DNA from: Methylobacterium indicum
GTDB taxonomy: Bacteria > Pseudomonadota > Alphaproteobacteria > Rhizobiales > Beijerinckiaceae
Assembly: GCF_001043895.1 (NCBI RefSeq)
Contig: NZ_JTHF01000083.1
Location: forward strand, 1 to 37,392
Direction of reading: 5' to 3'
Length of the DNA stretch: 37,392 nt
Under the pieces are notes generated by a model. The model was not told where the DNA came from. It saw only the letters and a program-made list of their open reading frames with translations, and did not search any database. The translations under genes were made by a program, and so were the position numbers. Shown piece by piece: positions 20,511-28,173 of the stretch (within the stretch, counting starts at the first letter, position 1; each line of letters starts with the position of its first letter).

Positions 20511-21885
20511 CCTCTTCCGCTCCACCGGCTTCCGCTGGGCGCTCGGCATCGCCGCCTGGACCACCGTGATGGCGCTGACGATGTTCGCCTTCGTCTACTG
20601 GCAGACGGCGGATTTCATGCGCGAGGAACTGGCCGAGACCCTGCGGCTCGAGGTGCGCGCCGCGGCCGCCCAGCCGGCGGCGGCGCTGGAGCGGGTCGAG
20701 ACCTGGATCGCCATGGACCGGCACGCCACCCACTATGCCGGCCTGTTCGGGCCGGACGGGACGCGGCGGGCCGGCAACCTCGTCGCCCTGCCCGCCGCCC
20801 TGCCCCGGGACGGCGACGCCGCCCGGGTCGACGCCGTGCTCGATCTGAGCCAGGGCCGCGTCGACGACGCGATCTGGGCCGCCGCCCTGGCGCTGCCCGA
20901 TGGCGGCACGGTGGTGATCGCCCACGATACCGACGAGATCGACCGGGTGCGCACCACGACCCTGCGTGCCCTCGGCCTCGGCCTCGTGCCGACCCTGGTC
21001 CTGTCGGGGCTCGGCGGCCTTGTGCTGGCCGGCCGGGCGCGGCGGCGGCTCGCCACCACCGAGATCGCGGTGGCGGAGGTGATGCGCGGCGATCTCGGCC
21101 GGCGCCTGCCCGTCGGCCGGGCCAACGACGAGTTCGACCGCCTCGCCGGCACGGTGAACCGGATGCTCGACGAGATCGAGCACCTCGTCCACGAGGTCCA
21201 GAGCGTCGGCGACGCGGTGGCGCACGACCTGCGCACGCCGCTCACCCGCCTGCGGGCCCGGCTGGAGCGCAGCCGCGAGCAGGCGACGAGCGTCGCCGAG
21301 CTGCACGCGGCGATCGACCAGGGCCTCGCCTGGATCGACCAGACCCTCGCCATGGTCACCGCCGTCCTGCGCATCGGCGAGATCGAGCACGGACGCCGCC
21401 GCGCCGGCTTCGCCCCCGTCGATCTCGGCGAGGTGGTGCGCGAGGCCGCCGAGTTCTTCGAGCCGGTGGCGGAGGACAAGGACGTCGCATTGTCCCTCGC
21501 CGTGGCGCCCGGGCTGCCGCCGGTCGAGGGCGACCGCGACCTCCTGTTCGAGGCGGTCTCGAACCTGATCGACAACGCGGTGAAGTTCACCCCGGCCGGC
21601 GGCACGGTGCGGGTGGAATACGCCGCGAGGGAGGCCGGCCGCGCGGTCGTGGTCTCGGATAGCGGACCGGGCATCCCGGAGGCCGAGCGGGCCCAGGTGT
21701 TTCGCCGCTTCTACCGGGCCGAGCCCGCCCGCCACACCCCGGGCCACGGCCTCGGTCTCGGCCTCGTCGCGGCGATCGCCCGGATGCACGGTTTCTCGGT
21801 CGCGGCGGACGCGGCTCCCGGCGGGGGCGCACGCTTCACCCTCTCGTGTCCGGCGCCGCCGGGGCGGTCTCGACGGGGGGCGTGA
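20503..21885 (+). CDS. Sensor histidine kinase
   Basis: Membrane sensor kinase of 460 residues, partner of the preceding regulator. Two membrane segments (about 12-34 and 155-177) enclose a periplasmic sensor of ~120 residues; a HAMP domain follows (178-230). The phospho-acceptor is H241 in VAHDLRTPLTRLR. The ATPase domain has N354/N358 in AVSNLIDNAVKF, the G1 box DSGPGIP (386-392) and the G2 box GHGLGLGLV (414-422). The periplasmic domain is short and lacks an obvious Cys/His/Met metal cluster, apart from a few scattered His (H74, H77). The gene ends close to the convergent DUF2254 gene. Confidence 0.93.
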   Translation: MPDLFRSTGFRWALGIAAWTTVMALTMFAFVYWQTADFMREELAETLRLEVRAAAAQPAAALERVETWIAMDRHATHYAGLFGPDGTRRAGNLVALPAALPRDGDAARVDAVLDLSQGRVDDAIWAAALALPDGGTVVIAHDTDEIDRVRTTTLRALGLGLVPTLVLSGLGGLVLAGRARRRLATTEIAVAEVMRGDLGRRLPVGRANDEFDRLAGTVNRMLDEIEHLVHEVQSVGDAVAHDLRTPLTRLRARLERSREQATSVAELHAAIDQGLAWIDQTLAMVTAVLRIGEIEHGRRRAGFAPVDLGEVVREAAEFFEPVAEDKDVALSLAVAPGLPPVEGDRDLLFEAVSNLIDNAVKFTPAGGTVRVEYAAREAGRAVVVSDSGPGIPEAERAQVFRRFYRAEPARHTPGHGLGLGLVAAIARMHGFSVAADAAPGGGARFTLSCPAPPGRSRRGA

Positions 21886-21903
21886 GCGCGGCCGGGCGGC
21901 CCC

Positions 21904-23265
21904 TCACCCATGCCCCGGACCGCCATCCTGGCTCTCCTCGACGACGTGGGCCAGGATCTCCGACAGGCGCGCCGCCGCGTCGGGGCGGCCGGTCCGGCGG
22001 AAGGCGGCGATCAGGCCGGCGGCGTCCTCGCGCAGCATCCGGGTCGGCAGGTGGCTCGCCAGCGACGGTGCCACGGTGGCGACGAGGCGGGCGACGCCGT
22101 GCTGCTGGGCCGCCGGCAGGACCGGCAGGCTGCGCGCGAGCGCACGCAGGATCAGGGCGAGGCTCTGGTGCTGGCGCGACTCCGCCGCCGCGACGACCAG
22201 GCTCTCGATCGCGTCGAGGACCTGGTCCGGCAGCCGGTCGCGATAGGCGATCCGGGACGCGGGTGCCCGCGGCACCGGCGCCGCCCAGTCGTGCAGCAGG
22301 CGCTGGAGCGCGTGGACCGCGATGGCCCCGACGGCGGGATCCGAGCGGGCGGTCGAGATCGCGGTCCAGCCGATCGTGCCGATATGGTCGAGGCTGAAGG
22401 CCGGGTCGTGGGCGACGTCGCGCTGGTCCTCGATGGACATCGCGGCGCCCACCGCCTCGACCAGGGCCGGATCGGCGGGACCGCCGGTCAGCACCGCCAC
22501 CGCCCCGCCCGGCGGCACGAAGCCGCCGACGGGCAGCGTCAGGACGAGACGCCGTCCCGGATGCGCCTCCAGCGCCCGGGCGAGCCCGTCGGCGTCGATC
22601 CGGGTCAGGTAACCGCCGGTCGCGGCCTGGACCGGGACGCCGTCGCCGGGCGGGCCGGAGGGCTCGGCGGTCGCAGCGAGCAGCGGTAGCTGGCGGGCCC
22701 GCGCCGCGACCGCGGCCTCGCGGATCGTCGCGATGGCGGTGACGGGCCGGGTCTGGTCGATCGTGGTGTAGATCAGCACCACCAGGGCGACGAGGGAGAC
22801 CGCGCCGAGCAGCGTCGAGATCATCACCCCCAGCACCGGCGCCGTGGTGTGGGTGGTCTGCACCAGGGTGATGAGGACGAACAGCGACACGCCGACGAAG
22901 AAGCCGAACCAGGCGCTGTTGGCGCGCCGGCGCAGGTAATGATCGACGATCTGCGAGTTGAGGGTGGCGGCGCCCTGCTGCACCGCCAGCAGCAGGATCG
23001 AGAAGGTGATCGAGGTAACGCTGATCAGGCTGCCGGCGATGGTCGACAGCATGCTGATCGCCGACTGGGTGTCGCCGACATACTGGCTGAGGAAGGTGCG
23101 CAGCGGCCCCCATGCCTCTCGCGGCCCGGCGGTGTTGTCGATCCGGTCGATCGTGTGGGCGAGCACCACGAAGCCCAGCACGATCACGACCGGCAGGCCG
23201 AGGAATTCCGAGAACGAGCGCCGCAGGCCGGCCAGGGCGCGCGGCGTCGCGAGGTGCGGAATCAT
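21904..23265 (-). CDS. DUF2254 integral membrane protein
   Basis: A 453-residue membrane protein of the DUF2254 family, function unknown. Four membrane segments lie in the first third (about 21-38, 70-94, 116-136 and 145-167); the rest is soluble and probably cytosolic. Family hallmarks include the region LSTIAGSLISVTSITFSI (73-90) followed by LLLAVQQGAATLNSQIV. The start at 23265 has an AGGGG ribosome site 6-7 bases upstream; a longer form would begin at 23301. The gene is convergent with the histidine kinase and is followed upstream, on the same strand, by the GST gene across 93 bases. Confidence 0.82.
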   Translation of the reverse strand: MIPHLATPRALAGLRRSFSEFLGLPVVIVLGFVVLAHTIDRIDNTAGPREAWGPLRTFLSQYVGDTQSAISMLSTIAGSLISVTSITFSILLLAVQQGAATLNSQIVDHYLRRRANSAWFGFFVGVSLFVLITLVQTTHTTAPVLGVMISTLLGAVSLVALVVLIYTTIDQTRPVTAIATIREAAVAARARQLPLLAATAEPSGPPGDGVPVQAATGGYLTRIDADGLARALEAHPGRRLVLTLPVGGFVPPGGAVAVLTGGPADPALVEAVGAAMSIEDQRDVAHDPAFSLDHIGTIGWTAISTARSDPAVGAIAVHALQRLLHDWAAPVPRAPASRIAYRDRLPDQVLDAIESLVVAAAESRQHQSLALILRALARSLPVLPAAQQHGVARLVATVAPSLASHLPTRMLREDAAGLIAAFRRTGRPDAAARLSEILAHVVEESQDGGPGHG

Positions 23266-23358
23266 GGCAGCCCCTCGGCCGTGCGTCGTCCCATCGTGCA
23301 AGGTCCCCGTCGCGTTCGGCGGGGATCTGGGGCGTTTCCCTACGGCATCAATCCGGGC

Positions 23359-24021
23359 TCATCCGCCGAGCGGCGAGGGCACCGGCGACACTCCCTGCGC
23401 CTCGGCGGCCCGCCGCTCGGCCGCGAGCGCCCTCGCGTAGGACGGCTCGGCCTGCAGGCCCGCCCAGTACGCCCTGGCGAAGTCCGGCAGCTGCTCGCCG
23501 AGGCCCGCGAACTCGGCCAGCATCAGGGCGTAGCCGACCGAGATGTCGGCGGCGGTGAAGCGCCCGGCGGCGATGAAGCGGCGCTCGCCCAGCACGGCGC
23601 CGAAGCCCTTCAGCCGCGACAGGAACCATCGCGAATAATCCTCGACGAGACCGGGATTGCGCCGTTCCGGCGGCTCGAACCGGCCGTAGCGCAGCACCAG
23701 GGTCTGGGGGAAGGTGAGTGTCGCCTCGCCGAAATGCAGCGCGTTGAGGTAGCGGCCGTAATCTGCCTCGTCCGGCCGGACCCCGAGCCCGCCGGCGCCG
23801 TGGCGGGCCGCCAGGTACTCGCAGATCGCCGCCGATTCGGTCATCCGCACCTCGCCGTCCTCGAGGAGCGGGATCGTGCCGAGGGGGTTGAGGAAAAAAT
23901 ACTCCTTGGCGTGGACCCGCGGCGGGAACGGCAGCATCGCCAGTTCGTAGGACAGGCCCAGCGCCTCCAGGGCCCAGAGCGGCCGGAACGAGCGGGCGCC
24001 GACGCAGTGATGCAGCTTCAT
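23359..24021 (-). CDS. Glutathione S-transferase family protein
   Basis: A 220-residue GST-like protein. The thioredoxin-type N-terminal domain (1-78) includes the cis-proline and glutathione gamma-glutamyl contact region GTIPLLEDGEVRMTESAAI (about 48-66), followed by the linker and an all-helical C-terminal domain with the FTAADISVGYAL motif (residues ~154-165), the N-capping box of GSTs. The first helix begins with VGARSFRPLWALEALGL; S11 is a possible catalytic residue. Its ATG overlaps the stop of the preceding binding-protein gene in an ATGA arrangement, so it is translationally coupled to it. The substrate is unknown. Confidence 0.9.
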   Translation of the reverse strand: MKLHHCVGARSFRPLWALEALGLSYELAMLPFPPRVHAKEYFFLNPLGTIPLLEDGEVRMTESAAICEYLAARHGAGGLGVRPDEADYGRYLNALHFGEATLTFPQTLVLRYGRFEPPERRNPGLVEDYSRWFLSRLKGFGAVLGERRFIAAGRFTAADISVGYALMLAEFAGLGEQLPDFARAYWAGLQAEPSYARALAAERRAAEAQGVSPVPSPLGG

Positions 24022-25241
24022 TTCGTCACCAGGGGGCAGTTGCCGGCCTTCAGCGGACGGAAGGCCTGGTCGGCGGGAATCGTCGAGACCAGGCGGTAAT
24101 AATCCCACGGGCCCTTCGACTCGGACGGCTTCTTGACCTCGAACAGGTACATCGGGTGGGTCACCCGTCCGTCGGCCCGCACCTCGGAGCGGCCGAAGAG
24201 CGGATCTTCTGCCGGCACCCGCCGCATCTCGGCCGTCACCGTCGCAGGGTCCTTGCTGCCGGTCGCCTTCACGGCCTTGAGGTAATGCATCATGCCGGAA
24301 TAGACGCCGGCCTGGACCATGGTCGGCATCCGGCCCTTGTGCCGCTCGGCGAAGCGCCGCGACCAGGCGCGGGTGCCGTCGTCGAGGTCCCAGTAGAAGG
24401 CTTCCGTCAGCACCAGCCCCTGCGCCACCTTGAGCCCCAGGGAATGCACGTCGCTCAGGAAGACCAGGAGGCCGGCGAGGCGCTGCCCGCCCTCCGCCAC
24501 GCCGAACTCGGCGCCCTGCTTGATGGTGTTGATGGTGTCGCTGCCGGCATTGGCGAGCCCGATCACCTTGGCCTTCGAGCCCTGCGCCTGGATCAGGAAC
24601 GACGAGAAGTCGTTGGCGGCGACCGGGTGGCGGACCGAGCCCAGCACCTTGCCGCCGTTGCGCTCGACCACCGCCGACACGTCGCGCTCCAGCGCCTTGC
24701 CGAAGGCGTAGTCGGCGGTGATGAAGAACCAGGTGTCGCCGCCCGAGCGCACCATCGCCCCGCCGGTGCCGTTGGCGAGCGCCCAGGTGTCGTAGGTCCA
24801 GTGGATGGTGTTGGGCGAGCAGAGCGCCCCGGTGATCTCCGAGGCGCCCGCCCCCGAATTGATCATCAGCCGGTTCTTCTCGCGCACGATCTGGTGCACG
24901 GCGAGCGCCACCGAGGAGAACGGCACGTCCAGCACCACGTCGAGGTCGTCGCGGTCGATCCACTGGCGCACGATGCCGGCGCCGACATCCGGCTTGTTCT
25001 GATGATCGGCCGACAGGACCCGGATGTCGAAATCCGGGTTCTGCGCCGTGAAGTCGGCCGCCGCCATCTCGGCCGCCACCACCGAGCCTTCGCCGGCGAG
25101 GTCCGAATAGGGCCCGGCGCGGTCGTTGAGCACGCCGAGGGTGACGCGGGTGGAGGCGGCCTGGGCCTCGGCGAGGCAGAGGAGCGAGGCGGCGGCGAGC
25201 GCCAGCCATCGTGACGAGCGGCGGAGCTTGGATGTCGGCAT
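24018..25241 (-). CDS. ABC transporter substrate-binding protein, Leu/Ile/Val (LivK) type
   Basis: Periplasmic binding protein of the type I fold, peripla_BP_6 group, 407 residues. The start at 25241 has GGGAGGA just upstream and opens a signal peptide (MPTSKLRRSSRWLALAAASL..., cleavage near AEAQA, residues 25-29). The mature protein starts with VTLGVLNDRAGPYSDLAG, the usual ligand-loop beginning of LivK-like proteins, and has the second-lobe start FFITADYAFGKALERD near residue 175-190. No LivH/M/G/F permease or ATPase genes are near, so it is an orphan that must borrow a transporter or serve as a sensor. It is followed by an overlapping GST gene. Confidence 0.9.
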   Translation of the reverse strand: MPTSKLRRSSRWLALAAASLLCLAEAQAASTRVTLGVLNDRAGPYSDLAGEGSVVAAEMAAADFTAQNPDFDIRVLSADHQNKPDVGAGIVRQWIDRDDLDVVLDVPFSSVALAVHQIVREKNRLMINSGAGASEITGALCSPNTIHWTYDTWALANGTGGAMVRSGGDTWFFITADYAFGKALERDVSAVVERNGGKVLGSVRHPVAANDFSSFLIQAQGSKAKVIGLANAGSDTINTIKQGAEFGVAEGGQRLAGLLVFLSDVHSLGLKVAQGLVLTEAFYWDLDDGTRAWSRRFAERHKGRMPTMVQAGVYSGMMHYLKAVKATGSKDPATVTAEMRRVPAEDPLFGRSEVRADGRVTHPMYLFEVKKPSESKGPWDYYRLVSTIPADQAFRPLKAGNCPLVTK

Positions 25242-25304
25242 GGTGTCCTCCCGGTTTTGTTCTGGCATCCGGTCGTTGGTCGCCGGATGTTCCTTGGATC
25301 TCTA

Positions 25305-25344
25305 TCGTCATCCCGGGGCCGCGCAGCGGAACCCGGGATGACGA
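25305..25344. repeat. Palindromic extragenic repeat unit
   Basis: Perfect 13-bp inverted arms TCGTCATCCCGGG / CCCGGGATGACGA enclose a 14-base loop, in the gap between the acyl-CoA synthetase stop and the binding-protein gene. The wording ATCCCGGG...CCCGGGAT resembles a repeat seen often between genes in Hyphomicrobiales. It may also stop transcription after the leftward acs-type gene's neighbour. Confidence 0.65.
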
Positions 25345-25392
25345 TGCGTGTTCGATGCGGGGCGAGCAGTCTGTCGGCAGTCGAGACGGTCG

Positions 25393-27006
25393 TCACACCC
25401 CTCCCCGCTCCCGCAACGCCCGCCGGATGATCTTCCCCGTCGCGGTCATCGGCAGTTCCTCCACGAAGGCGACGTGACGCGGGTATTCGTGGGCGGCGAG
25501 CCGGGTGCGCACGAAATCCTGGATCGCGCGGGCCAGCTCCGGCGTGCCCGCGACGCCGTCCTTGAGCACGATGAAGGCCTTCACCGCCTCGGTCCGCACC
25601 GGGTCCGGCACGCCGACGACGCCGCAGAGCGCGACGGCGGGGTGGCGAAGCAAGCAATCCTCGATCTCGCCGGGGCCGATCCGGTAGCCCGACGAGGTGA
25701 TCACGTCGTCGTCGCGCCCGACGAACCACAGGAAGCCGTCCGGGTCGCGCCGGCCGAGATCGCCGGTGATCAGCCACGCGCCGATGAATTTTTTCTCCGT
25801 CGCCTCCGGATTGCGCCAGTAGCCGAGGAACATCACCGGGTCGGGCCGGCGCACCGCGATGTGGCCGGTGGTGCCGTCCGGCACCTCCAGGCCCTCCCCG
25901 TCGACGATGCGCACGTCGTGGCCCGGCACCGGCTTGCCCATGGCGCCGGGCCGGGCCGGGAACAGGTCGGCGCAGGAGGAGACGACGAGGTTGCACTCGG
26001 TCTGGCCGTAGAACTCGTTGACCGGCACGCCGAGCACCGCCTCGCCCCAGGCCAGCATCTCGGCGCCCAGGCTCTCGCCGCCGCTGCCGACGGAGCGCAG
26101 GTTCAGGCCCGGATAGGGCGTCGTGCGGGTCTGGCGCATCAGCTTCATGGCGGTGGGCGGCAGGAAGACGTTCCTCACCCCCTGCTCGGCCATCAGCCGG
26201 AACGCTCCTTCCGGATCGAATTTCTTGGCGCGGTGCGACACCACCGGCACGCCGTGATGCAGGGCCGGCAGCAGCACGTCGAGGAGGCCGCCGATCCAGG
26301 CCCAGTCGGCGGGGGTCCAGTAGCGGTCGCCGGGCTGCGGCAGGAAGCGCTGGGGCATCTCGACCCCCGGCAGGTGGCCGAGCAGCACCCGGTGGGCGTG
26401 GAGCGCCCCCTTCGGGTCGCCGGTGGTGCCGGAGGTGTAGATGATCACCGCCGGGTCGTCGGCCGCGGTGTCGACCGGCGTGAAGGCGTCGGAGGCGCGG
26501 GCACAGAGGGCGTGGAAATCCTCCGCGCCCTCCCCCGCCCCGTCGATGCAGTAGACCCGCTCCAGGCCGGGGAGCGCGTCGCGGATGCCGGCGATGAGCG
26601 CGGCGCCGGCCCGATCGGTGACCACGGCCCTGGCGCCGCTGTTGCCGAGGCGATAGCCGAGCGCATCGGGCCCGAACAGCACGAAGAGCGGGATGGTGAT
26701 GAGCCCGGCCCGAAAGCCGGTGATGTGCGCCACCGCCGTCTCGGGCGCCTGCGGCAGCAGCACGCCGATCCGGTCGCCGCGCACCAAGCCATGCGCCGTC
26801 AGCACGTTGGCGAACCGGTTCGACCAGCGACGCAGGTCGTCGAAGCCGTAGCGCCGCACGGCGCCGTCGTGGTCGAGATGGATCAGCGCGAGCGGGTTGC
26901 CCGGGGCGTGCCGGTCGCAGACGTCGGTGCCGATGTTGTAGCGGACCGGAATCCGCCAGCGGAAGTCTTGGAGGAGATCGGCGTAGGTGTCCGCGCGCTG
27001 CAGCAT
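25393..27006 (-). CDS. Acyl-CoA synthetase (AMP-binding, medium-chain type)
   Basis: Adenylate-forming enzyme that activates a carboxylic acid to its CoA thioester, 537 residues. Core motifs are the P-loop YTSGTTGDPKGA (190-201), YGQTEC (333-338), WLITGDLG (411-418), the hinge-containing FVGRDDDVITSSGYRIGPGEIE (428-449) and the catalytic lysine K525 in TATGKIIRR. The segment YWTPADWAWIGGLLDVLLP (229-247) is typical of medium-chain acyl-CoA synthetases. Probable substrate: a medium- or branched-chain or aromatic acid, not decidable here. A TetR-type operator candidate lies about 55 bases upstream. Its neighbours, a LivK-like binding protein and a GST, may belong to the same catabolic set. Confidence 0.9.
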   Translation of the reverse strand: MLQRADTYADLLQDFRWRIPVRYNIGTDVCDRHAPGNPLALIHLDHDGAVRRYGFDDLRRWSNRFANVLTAHGLVRGDRIGVLLPQAPETAVAHITGFRAGLITIPLFVLFGPDALGYRLGNSGARAVVTDRAGAALIAGIRDALPGLERVYCIDGAGEGAEDFHALCARASDAFTPVDTAADDPAVIIYTSGTTGDPKGALHAHRVLLGHLPGVEMPQRFLPQPGDRYWTPADWAWIGGLLDVLLPALHHGVPVVSHRAKKFDPEGAFRLMAEQGVRNVFLPPTAMKLMRQTRTTPYPGLNLRSVGSGGESLGAEMLAWGEAVLGVPVNEFYGQTECNLVVSSCADLFPARPGAMGKPVPGHDVRIVDGEGLEVPDGTTGHIAVRRPDPVMFLGYWRNPEATEKKFIGAWLITGDLGRRDPDGFLWFVGRDDDVITSSGYRIGPGEIEDCLLRHPAVALCGVVGVPDPVRTEAVKAFIVLKDGVAGTPELARAIQDFVRTRLAAHEYPRHVAFVEELPMTATGKIIRRALRERGGV

Positions 27007-27059
27007 CGGCGTGTTCCACCCGTGATTCTCACGCGGACCGTTCGGCGATCCTTGGATTG

Positions 27060-27081
27060 AAACGATCGTTCATTCGTTTTT
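27060..27081. promoter_or_regulatory. Candidate TetR-family operator before the acyl-CoA synthetase
   Basis: AACGATCGTT (27061-27070) is a perfect 10-bp palindrome, followed by a further CGTTTTT-rich half site, and lies 55-75 bases upstream of the leftward synthetase gene. TetR regulators of acyl-CoA and phenylacetate genes often bind AACGNNCGTT-like sites. No regulator gene is in the window. Confidence 0.4.
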
Positions 27082-27255
27082 GGGTGTCAACAGAGATGGG
27101 AGCATGGCCGGGACGGGGTGCGCACGAACATGAGGACCAATTGCGCGCCCCGCGATCTCATCCTGAGATGTCATACCGATGGCCGCTGAGCGTCACACCT
27201 CGGGTTGCGCGGCAGCCTGGCTTCTGATTCGATCGATGGATCAGGAGAGTTCGGC

Positions 27256-27436
27256 ATGGCTGGGATCGCCATCACCCGCACGGATTTGACTGCCGAGGAG
27301 TTGCGCGCGGCTTCCTCCAGAGCCCCGAGCATTCCCACGGCCTGTCGCATGCCGGCGCTTGCTCTGGTGCTGGAGGGCGCGGACCGCACCAGCGCGGCCC
27401 GCTCCTGCGGGATGGACCGCCAGACCCTGCGCGACC
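27256..27436 (+). pseudogene. IS630-family transposase remnant (N-terminus)
   Basis: The frame from the ATG at 27256 reads MAGIAITRTDLTAEELRAA, then LALVLEGADRTSAARSCGMDRQTLRD, the helix-turn-helix start of IS630-type transposases common in methylobacteria. It stops matching at about 27436; the catalytic DDE part is gone. The next bases belong to a different transposase, so a deletion or recombination joined the two. Confidence 0.65.
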
Positions 27437-27520
27437 GACCGGCTCAAGCTTATCAAGCGCCAGTGCCACGGACGGGCAGGCCTCGATCTCCTGGAGCGCC
27501 GCATGGTTCTGGCCGCCCGT
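27437..27520 (+). pseudogene. ISL3-like transposase remnant (C-terminus)
   Basis: In a frame different from the preceding remnant, about 28 codons read DRLKLIKRQCHGRAGLDLL, the characteristic C-terminal end of ISL3-type transposases (N-R-L-K-x-x-K-R-Q-x-x-G-R-A-x-x-D-L-L). Nothing else of this element remains, and it is fused directly to the IS630 fragment. Confidence 0.5.
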
Positions 27521-27554
27521 TCCTCGCAAGGTAAGCAAGAACCACCGATCCGCG

Positions 27555-27987
27555 GCAATCCCGGAGCGGCGTACCGCGGGGGTCGGTGACGAGGTGGCGC
27601 TTGGTGCCCGCCCTGCCCCAGTCCGTCGGGTTCGGACCGGTGGCAGCCCCCTTCTTTCGTCGGCACGCTCGCGCTGTCGACGCTTGCCCGGCTCCAGTCT
27701 ATCTCGCCCGGCGTGGACAAGCGTTCAAGCAGCACCCAATGCAAGCGCCGCCACACGCTGGCGGCCTGCCAGTCGCGCAGCCGGCGCCGGCAACCCGTGC
27801 CGCAGCCGCACGTCATCTCGGTCGACCGCATCTCCCAGGGAATGCTCGAGCGCAGCACGAACAGGATGCCCGTCAGGGCGGCGCGATCGTCCAACCGAGG
27901 ACGCCCGCCCTTGGGGCGAGGCGGGTGCGGCGGCAGAAGCAGGGCGATCGCAGCCCAGAGATCGTCGGGAAGACGCGGGCGAGCCAT
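27555..27987 (-). pseudogene. IS5-family transposase remnant (N-terminal half, frameshifted)
   Basis: From the ATG at 27987 the leftward frame reads MARPRLPDDLWAAIALLLPP, a Pro-rich patch and LTGILFVLRSSIPWEM, then RLRDWQAASVWRRLH and SRASVDSAS, the N-terminal half of an IS5-family transposase. Near 27636-27655 the frame shifts: the match continues in another frame as GPNPTDWGRAGTKRHLVTD followed by PRGTPLR, and ends at about 27560. The catalytic C-terminal half is missing. The likely outer end of the element lies near 28030. Confidence 0.75.
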
Positions 27988-28173
27988 GCGAGCCCAACGC
28001 CTAACCGCCCCGATCGTGCCGTTCTGTTAGGCACTCTTGATCGCACCCGGCGCTTTCCCCTTCGCTGCGAACGGCGCGTCGAGGCCAACCAATCCTCGAC
28101 CTTTCGTGCGGCCGCTCGATTCCATTCAGTCATATCAAGCATTTCTAGTCGTAGGCCTAAGTTACAGAAAAAT

